From positions 186,001 through 250,000 of the forward strand of contig NZ_FPIY01000001.1 of assembly GCF_900119145.1 (NCBI RefSeq): a DNA stretch of 64,000 bases, in the 5' to 3' direction. Within the stretch, counting starts at the first letter, position 1, and every line of letters begins with the position of its first letter. Shown here in pieces: positions 16,906-26,993 of the stretch. The stretch comes from Cellulophaga fucicola (GTDB lineage: Bacteria; Bacteroidota; Bacteroidia; Flavobacteriales; Flavobacteriaceae). The position numbers and the translations under genes are program-made. The notes below the pieces were generated by a model. The model was not told the DNA's origin. It did no database searches and worked only from the letters and a program-made list of their open reading frames with translations.

Positions 16906-18882
16906 TTATTTTTTAGATGTAAAGTTACCAACACCTTCTTTTAACCAGTTGTGATATTCTTCTACATCTGGTGTATAAGCAACTGGGGCATTTAAATTTT
17001 CTTCATTATGGTCTATAAGAACGTAATATGGTTGTGCATTTGTACCATATCGCAATTGTTGTAGTTCACTCCATTGCTGACCTGTATAGCGTAATTTTTT
17101 ACCAGGACGTAATTTAGATTCAGGAGCTTCACCTTCAAACTTTATTTTTTCATCAACATATAAAGAAATCAAGATAACATCATTCTTTAAAACATCTAAT
17201 ACATTGTCTTTTACCCAAACGTTTTGCTCCATTTTTCTACAGTTAACACAAGCGTGTCCTGTAAAATCTATCATAACGGGTTTGTTTACTTTTTTAGCAT
17301 AAGCTAAACCTTTTTCATAATCATTAAAAGCAAGTATGTTATGTGGTGCCATTAAATGTGCGCCTTCTGGTATTTCTTGAGTATGTGTAGCTGTGCCACC
17401 ACCAGTTTGCATATTACCAACACCATAAGGAGATTCGCTATAATGTTGTGGTGGAGGAAAAGCACTAATTAAATTTAATGGTGCTCCCCAAAGTCCAGGA
17501 ATCATATATATTGTAAAGGCAAGGGTAATTAATCCCATACTTAATCTACCTACAGATATATGTTTTAATGGTGAATCATGAGGTAGTTGTAATTTACCAA
17601 ATAAGTATAGTGTTAAGGCTCCAAAAACGGCTATCCATATCGCTATAAATACTTCGCGTTCTAGTAAGTGCATTTGTAAAACCATATCTGCATTAGATAA
17701 GAATTTAAATGCTAAAGCAAGTTCTAAAAATCCTAAAACAACTTTTACAGAGTTTAACCATCCGCCAGATTTTGGTAAAGAGTTTAACCAACCTGGGAAA
17801 GCAGCAAATAAAGCAAATGGTAAAGCAATTGCTAAAGAGAAACCGAACATACCTACAATTGGACCTATTTGGCTACCGCCAGAAGCAGCTTGTACTAATA
17901 ATGTACCAACAATTGGTCCTGTACAAGAGAAAGATACTATAGCTAACGCTAGTGCCATAAAGAAAATACCAACCAAGCCACCACGGTCTGCTTGTTTGTC
18001 TACTTTATTTGCCCAAGAGTTAGGTAACATAATTTCAAAAGCACCTAAGAATGATGCAGCAAAGACTAATAGTAGAACAAAGAAAATAACATTAAACCAT
18101 ACGTTGGTAGACAATGCGTTTAAAGCATCTGCACCAAATACAGCACTAACTATAATTCCTAATAATAAGTATATTACAATAATAGAAATACCATAGATAA
18201 TAGCGTTACGTATTCCTTTGGCTTTTGTCTTACTTTGTTTTGTAAAAAAACTAACCGTCATTGGTATCATAGGAAATACACAAGGAGTTAGTAAGGCTGC
18301 AAAACCAGATAAGAATGCAAGGAAGAAAATAGAGAATAGACCTTTACTTTCATCCTTTTTAGAATTTTTATTTTCAGAAGTAGTTTCTTTTTTAGCAGGA
18401 GCAACTGTTGCTTTTTCCGTGCTAAATTTAAACTCTATGTCTTTGTAAGTAGGAGCTAAACATTGTGTATCATTACACACCATATAATTTACTTCTCCGT
18501 TAACTACAGATAACTCTTTGTTTATAATTTTTATACGTTGTTTAAATGTAGCAGAGTTTTCAAAATACTTTACCATCATATTGTTAAAAGCAGGTTCTGG
18601 AGCAGAATGTCCTTCTTCTTCAGTAGGAGTACCAACAAGCGTATAATTCTCGCTTTCTTTAAAAGTAAAACTTGTAGCTATTGGTCCGCCTTCGTCAAGT
18701 TTTTGAGAATATAAATGCCATGAAGCGTCTATACTGGCTTTCATAACTAAATCGTATTCTGTATCAGAAATTTTTTCTACAGATGTAGACCAACTTACTG
18801 GGTCTAAGATCTGTGCTTTTACAGTACTACTAAAAACAGTAGTAAAAATAACTAGTAGGAAATAAAAAGTACGTTTATTCAA
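16906..18882 (-). CDS. dsbD: Thiol:disulfide interchange protein DsbD
   Basis: Moves reducing power from cytoplasmic thioredoxin to the periplasm. Domain order from the TTG at 18882 (about 658 residues): signal peptide (~1-24), DsbD alpha domain with MVCNDTQC (~140), linker, then a CcdA-type membrane domain with the cysteine-proline signature [11 protein letters not shown] (~200) and the second cysteine in [10 protein letters not shown] (~320). Last comes a thioredoxin-like gamma domain with HACVNCRK (~553). The frame also has a TTG at 18927; 18882 is preferred because it gives a proper MNKRTF signal peptide. Confidence 0.93.
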   Translation of the reverse strand: MNKRTFYFLLVIFTTVFSSTVKAQILDPVSWSTSVEKISDTEYDLVMKASIDASWHLYSQKLDEGGPIATSFTFKESENYTLVGTPTEEEGHSAPEPAFNNMMVKYFENSATFKQRIKIINKELSVVNGEVNYMVCNDTQCLAPTYKDIEFKFSTEKATVAPAKKETTSENKNSKKDESKGLFSIFFLAFLSGFAALLTPCVFPMIPMTVSFFTKQSKTKAKGIRNAIIYGISIIVIYLLLGIIVSAVFGADALNALSTNVWFNVIFFVLLLVFAASFLGAFEIMLPNSWANKVDKQADRGGLVGIFFMALALAIVSFSCTGPIVGTLLVQAASGGSQIGPIVGMFGFSLAIALPFALFAAFPGWLNSLPKSGGWLNSVKVVLGFLELALAFKFLSNADMVLQMHLLEREVFIAIWIAVFGALTLYLFGKLQLPHDSPLKHISVGRLSMGLITLAFTIYMIPGLWGAPLNLISAFPPPQHYSESPYGVGNMQTGGGTATHTQEIPEGAHLMAPHNILAFNDYEKGLAYAKKVNKPVMIDFTGHACVNCRKMEQNVWVKDNVLDVLKNDVILISLYVDEKIKFEGEAPESKLRPGKKLRYTGQQWSELQQLRYGTNAQPYYVLIDHNEENLNAPVAYTPDVEEYHNWLKEGVGNFTSKK

Positions 18883-19047
18883 AATATAATATTTATGGAT
18901 ATATAATATAAGACGTAAAAATAACAAAGAACCCTTACTTTAATGTTGTTAAATTTGGTTAATATTTTAAAGTTAAGTTTACGCTTTCTTAATATAAGAG
19001 TAATAAATAACTAAGTTGGGTGACAAATTAGTATAAAATAATGCACA

Positions 19048-19084
19048 AAAAAATCATCTTGATAAATTACCAAGATGATTTTTA
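19048..19084. terminator. Terminator after the TlpA-like lipoprotein gene
   Basis: A 13-base perfect stem, AAAAATCATCTTG (19049-19061) with its complement at 19071-19083 and a 9-base loop, A-rich on the left and T-rich on the right. It lies downstream of the M16/TlpA operon on the minus strand, separating it from dsbD. Confidence 0.85.
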
Positions 19085-19110
19085 TATTTTAAAGTGTATA
19101 GTTTACTGTA

Positions 19111-20490
19111 TTATAACAGGCTATTTAAAACTTCTTTTAACTTAGGGTCAGATGGTCTAGGAGCATTTGCATTTACAATATTACCTTCTGTATCTAATAA
19201 TATAAATTTAGGAATACCTTGTATAACGTAATCTTTAATAAAATCTGAGTCAAAATTATTATCTGCTAATAACTGTACACCTCCTAATTCTTTGTCTACA
19301 ACCATTTGCTTCCATTTTTCATAAGCATCTGGTCTATCTACAGAGATACTTACAAACTCTATGTTTTTACCATGGTATGCTTCTTCAGTTTCTTTTAAAG
19401 CAGGGATTTCTGCTAAACAAGGTCCACACCAAGTAGCCCAAACATCTATGTATACATATTTACCTTTTAAATCTTCTAAAGATGTTTTGCCTCCAGCGTG
19501 GTTTTCATAACCAATAAACTTAGGAGAAAGGTTACCTGCTTCTACAGCCTTTAATTTAGTGTAATACTCTTTTACTGTTTCTTTCTGATCTTCATCTGTA
19601 GAAGCAGCCATAAAAGTATTGTAGTACTCATCTAGTTTTTCTGTAACTGTAATACCAAAAACAGTTTCTTTTAATAAACCATTTCTAATAACCTCTGACT
19701 CTATAGGTGCAATTGTTTTTAACATAGCAAGGTCATAAGACATAGAATCCTTTTCTGCTTTATCTCCTGCAATTTTGCCATAGTGTGCAATTACTAAAGA
19801 TTTGTAAGAACTAGAGTTGCTAAAGTCCTCTTCGTTAGTAATGTCAATAGCACTTAACTCCGCTAAAAAGTTTTCAGAAACTTTAAAGTCTGGCTTTTGA
19901 GCATAATGTTGGTGGTAACTTTCAAAATTAGATAAACTTACAAGGTAGTTGTAGTTGTTATCGTTTTTCTGAGTTGTTTTAAAAGCCTCAGATAAACCTT
20001 CTGTACCATCTAATAAAGAATTAATAGCTGCTTTTTGACTTGCCATTTTTTCCTTAAAAGCAGCTTCTTCTAGAGTATAAGGGTTAGTACCGTCTCTAAA
20101 TTTAGCTTCTTTTTCACTTTTGGCTTTAAAAAAATTGTTTTCTACAGAGCCAGTACCAGTCATAGCTATACTTTTTGCAAAGTCTTTGGCGTCTGCGCTA
20201 AAATTAATGTTAAAACCTTCTTCTAAATAGATACTAGTTCTGTTTTTATCGTTAATAAGTGCATACTGCCCTTTAGGAGATTGTATAGTATCTACAAAAG
20301 AACCATCTGCAGCTAAAGTAAGCGTGTCAATTGCTTTTCTATTCTCATAACTAGCAATTAAAACTTGATTCGTAGTTGCATTAGTAACCTTACCAGTTAC
20401 TATAGCATAATCTATAGGTGCTACTACTTCTTCTTTACAAGAGGCTAAGCTTATTACAGCTAGGCCTAAAACATAAATTGATTTTTTCAT
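19111..20490 (-). CDS. TlpA-like thioredoxin-domain lipoprotein
   Basis: A 459-residue periplasm-facing lipoprotein with signal peptide and lipobox SLASCK (Cys 19). The N-terminal ~120 residues are a beta-rich DUF4369-like domain, followed by a helical middle (~130-310). The C-terminal thioredoxin domain has active site WATWCGPC (~352-359), the strand FVSISVD and the cis-Pro segment GIPKFILLD. It is probably a disulfide reductase of exported proteins. Its ATG follows the M16 peptidase stop by 6 bases. Together with dsbD next door, this 6.9-kb stretch is redox-rich. Confidence 0.88.
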   Translation of the reverse strand: MKKSIYVLGLAVISLASCKEEVVAPIDYAIVTGKVTNATTNQVLIASYENRKAIDTLTLAADGSFVDTIQSPKGQYALINDKNRTSIYLEEGFNINFSADAKDFAKSIAMTGTGSVENNFFKAKSEKEAKFRDGTNPYTLEEAAFKEKMASQKAAINSLLDGTEGLSEAFKTTQKNDNNYNYLVSLSNFESYHQHYAQKPDFKVSENFLAELSAIDITNEEDFSNSSSYKSLVIAHYGKIAGDKAEKDSMSYDLAMLKTIAPIESEVIRNGLLKETVFGITVTEKLDEYYNTFMAASTDEDQKETVKEYYTKLKAVEAGNLSPKFIGYENHAGGKTSLEDLKGKYVYIDVWATWCGPCLAEIPALKETEEAYHGKNIEFVSISVDRPDAYEKWKQMVVDKELGGVQLLADNNFDSDFIKDYVIQGIPKFILLDTEGNIVNANAPRPSDPKLKEVLNSLL

Positions 20491-20496
20491 TAGTTA

Positions 20497-23298
20497 TTAT
20501 TTTTTAGGTTTAAACGCAATCTCGTATGTTTTTGCGCCTTTTAATAATGTTTTAGTGAATTTTTGAATGTCTTTTACTGTAATTGAATTTACAATGTTTT
20601 CAAAATTCTTAGGATCGTTCATATTATAACCTTCTAAAACATAGTTTTGAAGTAGGCTCATATCATACCCATTATAATCTTTAGATTCTTTACGTTCTTT
20701 AATAAAGTTAGTTAAGGTTTTATCTAAATCTACTTGACTAATTTCGCCTTCACCTATTTTTTTGATTTCTGCGTGTACAATTTTTAATAAATCGTCTACT
20801 TTATCAGGGTTACAATCAAAGCTAACACTAATGCTACCTTCAGATACTGGTCTTTTAGAAAAACCTGCACCAGCTCTAGGAGAGTATGCGCCGCCTTCTG
20901 CTTCTCTAACTGTTTCTGTAATCCTTAATTGTAAAATATCACCTAAAGCACTTGCTAAAATATCGTTTTTAAGGCTGTATTTCATTTCGTTTTTATAACC
21001 AACTCTAACAGAACCTTTTTCATCTTCCATTTTCAAGAAAATATCTTTATCTGTAGCATTATTTACCCAAACTGAAGGATCTACTTTGTAGTTCTCTTTT
21101 GTTGTGTTGGCAGAAATACTAGCAATATATTTAGCTAATAAAGGCTTTAACTCATCTTTTTGTACATCACCTACAATAAAGAATGTAAAGTCAGCTGCAT
21201 TGTTAAATCTGTCTAAGTAGATTTCTTTCATTTTATTAAATGAAACATCTTGCATATAAGCCTCGTCCATAACACGTACCTTAGGGTTGTTGTCGCCATA
21301 AAGTGTAACAGTAACGCTATCTTGCATTTTAGAGTTAATATCTTTGCTTTTTCTTGCTAAAAAGTTGGTTATATTACCTTGTAAAACCTTGTATGCATCT
21401 TCATCAAAACGAGGATTTTCAAAACGTAAATAAACCATTTGTAACATAGTCTCTACATCTTTAGTTGTAGAAGAGCCACTAATGCTTTCAGATAAACTAG
21501 ATAAGTTAACACTTGTGTTTGCTGTTTTGCCAGCTAATACTTTAGGTAACTCTGTTGCAGAAAACTCCCCTAAACCAGACATTTGCACTATGTTACCCAT
21601 AATGTTTGCAGATGGCAGGTCTTTGTCTTCTAGTAAAGATGTACCACCATAACTAGTAGCAGTTAATTTTACATCGTTCTTGTTTTTGTCTGCAAACTTG
21701 TAATATACTTTTGCACCATTACTTAGTGTAAAAATTGTAGCGCCAGTTTCTTTGTTTTCTTCTTCAGATACAATGCTACCGGCTTTAATTGTTGTTCCAG
21801 AAATTAAAGTTTTACCACTAAACTCGTCAGCATAAGCAGTTAATTCACTATTGTTTTCTGATCCAGAAATTATAGCTAAACCTTCTTCTTTAGTTAAGTT
21901 CTTTTTTCCTTTTACACCAGTTACGTTAAGTGTTCTATTTTCTTTTGTGTAAAGGTTTTTTATGATTGTATGAAAATCTTCTTTAGTTACCGATGCAAAT
22001 ATTGCTTGTACAATTTTGTACTCTTCTGCAATAGGAGTAATAGTTTCATTAGATAAATAGTTAGCTTTTATAGAGTTAATAAGTTGTCCGTGAGACATAT
22101 CATCTTCTTTACTAATACTATTTTCGTAATAACTTTCATATTGCTTTTTAATACGATCTATTTCGCCGTCTGTAAATCCAAATTTAACAGCTCTGTTAAC
22201 TTCGTCCATTACTGTTTTAAAAGCATCTTGCTGTTGTCCTGGCTTAGGGCTAATGCTAACAGAAAAATCGTTATTTAATCTAGCTTTTTCACTAAAACTA
22301 ACTCTAGCTCCTAAAAAAGTAGCATCTGGTTGTTGTCTAATCTCGTTTAATCTTGTAGATAACATAGAAGTTACCATACCTTTTAATAGCGATTCTTTTA
22401 AATCTCCTACAGTTTGGTCTTTTATTGTTTTAGGATGATTTATACTGAAAGAAATACTTGCAGTAGAAACCTCTTCATCCATAGCAATGTTATAAAGCAT
22501 TTCTTTGTTTCCAGGAATCTCTACAGAAAAACGTTCTTTGGGACTTTTTACAGCTGGAATTTTAGAAAATTTATCTTTTATTTTTTGCTCAATCTCGTCT
22601 ACGTTAATATCACCAACAATAGCAATAGCTTGTAAATCTGTACGGTACCAATCATGGTAAAAATCGCGTAAAGCTTTGTATTCAAAATTGTCTACAACAT
22701 CCATTAAGCCAATTGGTAATCTATTGCTGTATTTAGAGTTGTTAAACATAACAGGTAAAGATTGTTGTAGAATTCTCATTCTACCATTTTGGCGTGTTCT
22801 CCATTCTTCTTTAATAACACCACGTTCTGCATCAATCTCCTCGTCTGTAAGTAATAGGTAGTTAGACCAGTCATTTAATACCAATAAACAAGTATCTACC
22901 AAACCATCTTTAGTTGGTATATTATCCATATTATATACGGTTTCATCAAAACCAGTATACGCATTAATATCTTTTCCAAAAACAGCTCCGTGTTTTTGTA
23001 GTGTATTTAAAATACCTTTTCCAGCAAAGTTTTTGGTACCATTAAAAGCCATATGCTCTAAAAAGTGAGCTAAACCTTGTTGGTCATCGTTCTCTAAAAT
23101 AGAACCTACATTTTGTATAATATAATAACTGGCAACACCTTTTGTTACGTCTGTATTATATATGTAATAAGTCATTCCGTTTGGTAAAACACCTTTTTTA
23201 AATTTAGTGTTTACTGGCAGTGGTTGGTTTAAATCTAACTGCTGAGCAGAGAGCCCAATACATAGAAATAAACTAAGCAGAGTTGTGATTTTCTTCAT
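20497..23298 (-). CDS. M16 family zinc metallopeptidase (pitrilysin-like)
   Basis: A 933-residue exported protease with two M16 halves in one chain. Signal peptide ~1-18 (ends LSAQ). The inverted zinc motif HFLEH is at ~81-85, with the distal glutamate expected in DAERGVIKEEW (~154-164). The second half (~510-933) lacks HxxEH, as is usual for the inactive C-terminal partner, and retains the R/Y-type substrate loop near TVREAEGGAYSPRAG (~808). It probably degrades peptides in the periplasm. First gene of an operon with the TlpA-like lipoprotein. Confidence 0.92.
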   Translation of the reverse strand: MKKITTLLSLFLCIGLSAQQLDLNQPLPVNTKFKKGVLPNGMTYYIYNTDVTKGVASYYIIQNVGSILENDDQQGLAHFLEHMAFNGTKNFAGKGILNTLQKHGAVFGKDINAYTGFDETVYNMDNIPTKDGLVDTCLLVLNDWSNYLLLTDEEIDAERGVIKEEWRTRQNGRMRILQQSLPVMFNNSKYSNRLPIGLMDVVDNFEYKALRDFYHDWYRTDLQAIAIVGDINVDEIEQKIKDKFSKIPAVKSPKERFSVEIPGNKEMLYNIAMDEEVSTASISFSINHPKTIKDQTVGDLKESLLKGMVTSMLSTRLNEIRQQPDATFLGARVSFSEKARLNNDFSVSISPKPGQQQDAFKTVMDEVNRAVKFGFTDGEIDRIKKQYESYYENSISKEDDMSHGQLINSIKANYLSNETITPIAEEYKIVQAIFASVTKEDFHTIIKNLYTKENRTLNVTGVKGKKNLTKEEGLAIISGSENNSELTAYADEFSGKTLISGTTIKAGSIVSEEENKETGATIFTLSNGAKVYYKFADKNKNDVKLTATSYGGTSLLEDKDLPSANIMGNIVQMSGLGEFSATELPKVLAGKTANTSVNLSSLSESISGSSTTKDVETMLQMVYLRFENPRFDEDAYKVLQGNITNFLARKSKDINSKMQDSVTVTLYGDNNPKVRVMDEAYMQDVSFNKMKEIYLDRFNNAADFTFFIVGDVQKDELKPLLAKYIASISANTTKENYKVDPSVWVNNATDKDIFLKMEDEKGSVRVGYKNEMKYSLKNDILASALGDILQLRITETVREAEGGAYSPRAGAGFSKRPVSEGSISVSFDCNPDKVDDLLKIVHAEIKKIGEGEISQVDLDKTLTNFIKERKESKDYNGYDMSLLQNYVLEGYNMNDPKNFENIVNSITVKDIQKFTKTLLKGAKTYEIAFKPKK

Positions 23299-23735
23299 TT
23301 TTAAATTGTGTTAGTTTTTGTTAGTATATTATTAAGAGACGGTTAAATAATGCTATACCCTTATTATTATACTGTTAAATAAATTATAAATAGTAAGTCT
23401 ACCTATTCTTGTTTTGTTACAAAAAATAAATATTTTAACTTTTTGTTTTTCATTGCCCCCCTATTTTTATTAGGTTTTAGGCTACGTACACGTAAGATGT
23501 ATGGTGTACTAGTATGTTCCTTTTATTTTTTACGCTAGTCGATGATATTTTGTTATCCGTCTATTAATAACACTAAGTTTATTTGTATTAACATAAATTT
23601 AAATTGTAATAAGATTAAAAAATCTAAATTAGTAGCTTTTGTTTTTTGATGAATACCAAACAAAAAATAAATGAAGTTGCTTAACTTGTAGCTTTAATCA
23701 ATGAAATTAACCAAATTAACTCAAACTAAATTAAT
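23299..23735. other. 437-base gene-free region between divergent transcription units
   Basis: It separates the minus-strand M16 peptidase gene from the plus-strand GMC oxidoreductase gene and must hold both promoters. It is AT-rich with no credible ORF. TAGCTTTT near 23633 and TAGCTTTA near 23690 are one mismatch from TAnnTTTG, so neither is called. A GC-richer island (GGCTACGTACACGTAAG, ~23478) is the only break in composition; I see no tRNA or hairpin in it. Confidence 0.5.
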
Positions 23736-25454
23736 ATGCAGATAATAGAATCTTCAACTATGTATGATGTTATCATAGTTGGTTCTGGTGCTGGTGGAGG
23801 TATGGCAACTAAAGTTTTGTCAGAAGCCGGACTTAAAGTAGCTGTAGTAGAAGCAGGCCCATTTTTTGACCCCAAAGACCCTAAACAACAAACACAATTT
23901 AAATGGCCTTACGAGTCGCCAAGAAGAGGTGCTAATACCGTAAGAGACTTTGGTGAGTTTGATATGGCTTTAGGTGGCTGGAATATAGAAGGAGAACCGT
24001 ATACGCAAAAAAATGGATCTAAATTTAATTGGTTTAGATCTAGAATGCTTGGTGGTAGAACCAATCACTGGGGACGTATATCTCTGCGTTTTAGTGAAAG
24101 AGATTTTAAACATAAAGATGTAGATGGTTTAGGTGATAACTGGCCTATTGGTTATGAGGATGTTAGACCATATTATGATAAAGTAGATAAATTAATTGGT
24201 GTTTTTGGTTCTAAAGAAGGACTTATTAACGAGCCTGATGGTTTTTTCTTGCCAGCACCAAAACCAAGATTGCACGAGTTGTACTATATGGATGGTGCAA
24301 AAAAATCTGGAGTTCCTGTAATTCCTGCACGTATGTCTATGGTAACTAAAAAAGTAAACAAAGATCGTGGTGTTTGTGTGTATTGTGGGCAATGTGCTAG
24401 AGCTTGCCAGTACTACGCAGATTTTTCATCTGGTAGTTGTTTAATTTTTCCGGCGCAAAATAATGGCGGACAAATAGATTTATTTGTGAACTCTATGGTT
24501 AGAGAGGTTACTACTAATGATGAAGGTAAGGCAACTGGTGTTTTATACATAAATAAAGAAGATCGCAAAGAATACAGATTAAAAGGTAAGGTTGTTGTTA
24601 TGGCAGCATCTGCTTGTAGTTCTGCACGTATTTTATTAAATTCTAAGAGTGAGCAACATCCTGCTGGTTTAGGAAACAGTAGTGGTTTAATTGGTAAATA
24701 TTTACACGATTCTACTGGTGCTAGTAGAGGTGGTTTTATACCATCTATGATGGACCGTAAAATGTACAACGAAGATGGGGTAGGTGGTATGCACGTATAT
24801 TCACCTTGGTGGTTAGATAATAAAAAGTTAGATTTCCCTAGAGGATACCATATAGAAGTTTGGGGAGGTATGGGAATGCCAAACTACGGCTTTGGTTTTA
24901 ATCCTAACAACTTTAACGAGTACTTTGGAGAAAAAGTTGGTGGTTATGGTAATAGTTTACGTTCTGATGTTAAAAAGTACTACGGCGCTACTTTAGGTTT
25001 TGGTGGTAGAGGAGAATCTATTGCTCAAGAAAGTAACTATTGTGAAATAGATCCTAATACAGTAGATGAATTTGGTATCCCTGTATTGCGTTTTAATTAC
25101 CAGTGGACAGATTACGAGCGTAACCAAGCCAAGCATATGCAACAAACCTTTGAAGAAATAATTCATAATATGGGTGGTAAGGTGTTAGGAGATACACCAA
25201 CATTAGAGCAAGATTACGGACTTAATAAGCCAGGAGAAATTATACATGAGGTTGGTACAACACGTATGGGAGATAATCCAAAAACATCTGTTGTTAACCA
25301 ATACGAGCAAATGCATGACGTAGACAATGTGTTTATAGTAGATGCAGGACCTTTTGTTTCTCAAGCAGATAAAAATCCAACTTGGACAATTTTAGCCTTA
25401 GCTTGGAGAACATCAGATTATATAGTAGAACAGTTTAAAAAGCAAAATATCTAA
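23736..25454 (+). CDS. GMC family oxidoreductase (gluconate-dehydrogenase-type large subunit)
   Basis: A 572-residue flavoprotein that should oxidise an alcohol or sugar. FAD Rossmann motif VIIVGSGAGGGMATKVL at ~12-28, GGRTNHWGRISLR near 107-119, and the GMC C-terminal block with HEVGTTRMGDNP (~502-513) and a conserved Asn/His region near NPTWTILALAW. Around residue 214 is a ferredoxin-like cysteine row, CVYCGQCARAC, matching the CxYCGxCxRxC signature of this subgroup; an Fe-S centre is possible. ATGs at 23736 and 23760 are both possible. The next gene, 3 bases on, is its small subunit. Confidence 0.88.
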   Translation: MQIIESSTMYDVIIVGSGAGGGMATKVLSEAGLKVAVVEAGPFFDPKDPKQQTQFKWPYESPRRGANTVRDFGEFDMALGGWNIEGEPYTQKNGSKFNWFRSRMLGGRTNHWGRISLRFSERDFKHKDVDGLGDNWPIGYEDVRPYYDKVDKLIGVFGSKEGLINEPDGFFLPAPKPRLHELYYMDGAKKSGVPVIPARMSMVTKKVNKDRGVCVYCGQCARACQYYADFSSGSCLIFPAQNNGGQIDLFVNSMVREVTTNDEGKATGVLYINKEDRKEYRLKGKVVVMAASACSSARILLNSKSEQHPAGLGNSSGLIGKYLHDSTGASRGGFIPSMMDRKMYNEDGVGGMHVYSPWWLDNKKLDFPRGYHIEVWGGMGMPNYGFGFNPNNFNEYFGEKVGGYGNSLRSDVKKYYGATLGFGGRGESIAQESNYCEIDPNTVDEFGIPVLRFNYQWTDYERNQAKHMQQTFEEIIHNMGGKVLGDTPTLEQDYGLNKPGEIIHEVGTTRMGDNPKTSVVNQYEQMHDVDNVFIVDAGPFVSQADKNPTWTILALAWRTSDYIVEQFKKQNI

Positions 25455-25457
25455 GTT

Positions 25458-26165
25458 ATGGATAGAAGAAAAAGTATAAAATCTATTATTCTTGGTGGTG
25501 TAGCCGGTGGTTTAGCTTTAAACGGATGTAAACCAGGAACAGATAGTGATGCAGTTGTACCTGAAGAGGCAGCTGTAGACGAAAAATATTTTGGTCGTAC
25601 ACCTGAAGAAAAAGAACAAATAGCAAAATTAAACGCAGAACAGTTTTTTAATGAGCACCAAATGGAAACATTAGGTGTCTTATGTGCACTAATTTTACCT
25701 GCAAACGAAAAATATGGTAGTGCTACAGATGTTGGTGTGCCAGATTTTATAGAGTTTATGGCTAAGGATATTCCAGCATATCAAACAGAGCTTAAAGGTG
25801 GTTTAATGTGGTTAGATCATAAAAGTAATAAAGACTATAGTGTAGAGTTTAAAAAAGCTACGCCAGAACAGCAAAAAGTAATTCTAGATGGTATTGCTTT
25901 TCCAGATGAGAAAGAGCCAACATACGAGCAAAATTTCTTTTCTTTAGTACGTAATTTAACAGTAACAGGTTATTACACATCTAAAGAAGGTATAGAAGAT
26001 CTAGGATATAAAGGTAATACACCCAATGTTTGGGATGGAGTGCCGCAAGATGTATTAGATAAACACGGAAAATCTTATCCTAAGGAATGGATGCCTAAGT
26101 TTGTAGATCAAAGCAAACGAAATGTAATGGCAGAATGGGATGATGATATGAATTTAATTACGTAA
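25458..26165 (+). CDS. Gluconate 2-dehydrogenase subunit 3 family protein
   Basis: A 235-residue small subunit. The N-terminus MDRRKSIKSIILGG combines an RR motif with a hydrophobic core and a lipobox LNGCK (Cys 24), so it may be a Tat-exported lipoprotein that carries the folded FAD subunit out of the cell (the hitch-hiker arrangement known for this family). The body contains the family's FNEHQMETLGVLCALILPA segment (~64-82) and the conserved C-terminal YPKEWMPKF. It starts 3 bases after the GMC gene. No cytochrome subunit is present nearby. Confidence 0.85.
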   Translation: MDRRKSIKSIILGGVAGGLALNGCKPGTDSDAVVPEEAAVDEKYFGRTPEEKEQIAKLNAEQFFNEHQMETLGVLCALILPANEKYGSATDVGVPDFIEFMAKDIPAYQTELKGGLMWLDHKSNKDYSVEFKKATPEQQKVILDGIAFPDEKEPTYEQNFFSLVRNLTVTGYYTSKEGIEDLGYKGNTPNVWDGVPQDVLDKHGKSYPKEWMPKFVDQSKRNVMAEWDDDMNLIT

Positions 26166-26189
26166 TCTAATTAAGTTTTAAGTTAAGAG

Positions 26190-26236
26190 TGTTAAATTGC
26201 CTTTGGAGTTATAATCTAAAGGCAATTTTGCTTTTT
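26190..26236 (+). terminator. Terminator of the GMC operon
   Basis: AAATTGCCTTT (26194-26204) pairs with AAAGGCAATTT (26218-26228) across a 13-base loop, followed by TGCTTTTTAT. An 11-base perfect stem. Confidence 0.75.
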
Positions 26237-26260
26237 ATAAAATGATTAGAAAACAGAAGA

Positions 26261-26989
26261 ATGAAACCAAAACACTTATTACCATTATTACTAGTTAGTT
26301 TGTCAATAGCTTGTAAAGAGAATAAAACAACTCCTAAGCTAAATGATGTGCAAAAAGATACAATTACAATTAAACAAGACACAGTTGTTGCTACACCAGT
26401 GGTAAAAGAAATAAAATACAAATCTCTTACAGGTTTGGCAGATACTACATTTGTACGTATAGCAGATTTTAGTGGCGATTTTGCTTATGATTTACGCTAT
26501 GCAACTGCTAATAATTTTTTAAAAGAAAAAGTGTACAATTGCCCTGAGTGTTACACTCGTGCAAAAACTGCTAAAGCTCTTTTAGCTGCTAATGCAGATT
26601 TTATGAAACTTGGATACCGTATTAAGTTTTTTGACTGTTACAGACCAAATTCTGTACAGTATAAAATGTGGAAGATTGTACCAAATCCGCAATATGTTGC
26701 AAACCCTAAAAAAGGGTCTATACACAACAAAGGTGGTGCTGTAGATATTACACTAGAGACATTAGACGGTGTAGAAGTAGATATGGGAACAGATTTTGAT
26801 TTTTTTGGTAAAAAAGCATATCACGATAATACCAATTTGCCTGAAGAAATTTTAGCAAATAGAAAATTGTTAAAAGGAACAATGGAGAAACACGGCTTTT
26901 GGTCTATACGTACAGAGTGGTGGCATTACAATTTATCTGCAATGTCTAATGCAAAGGTGGCTAATTTTAAGTGGGATTGTCCAGAGTAG
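26261..26989 (+). CDS. M15 family D-Ala-D-Ala dipeptidase, VanX/DdpX-like lipoprotein
   Basis: A 242-residue zinc dipeptidase with lipoprotein signal (lipobox SIACK, Cys 18). The zinc and catalytic set is visible: RIKFFDCYRP (~120-129, substrate Arg), SIHNKGGAVDITL (~153-165, H-x6-D) and the C-terminal EWWHYN (~224-229, catalytic Glu and zinc His). It probably degrades D,D-dipeptides from cell-wall turnover in the periplasm. Nothing nearby suggests glycopeptide resistance. It converges on the THUMP-like methyltransferase gene with 4 bases between stops. Confidence 0.9.
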   Translation: MKPKHLLPLLLVSLSIACKENKTTPKLNDVQKDTITIKQDTVVATPVVKEIKYKSLTGLADTTFVRIADFSGDFAYDLRYATANNFLKEKVYNCPECYTRAKTAKALLAANADFMKLGYRIKFFDCYRPNSVQYKMWKIVPNPQYVANPKKGSIHNKGGAVDITLETLDGVEVDMGTDFDFFGKKAYHDNTNLPEEILANRKLLKGTMEKHGFWSIRTEWWHYNLSAMSNAKVANFKWDCPE

Positions 26990-26993
26990 TTTG

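Noticed and set aside
23299-23735. GC-richer island before the GMC gene, checked as a tRNA or small RNA
   Set aside because: No cloverleaf arms, TPsiC-like sequence or terminator were found.
24413-24769. 118-codon antisense frame in the GMC gene
   Set aside because: Opposite a conserved enzyme and without recognisable features.
26261-26989. VanX-like dipeptidase considered as part of a glycopeptide-resistance cluster
   Set aside because: No vanA, vanH, vanR or vanS homologues lie nearby, and the protein is an exported lipoprotein suited to wall recycling.
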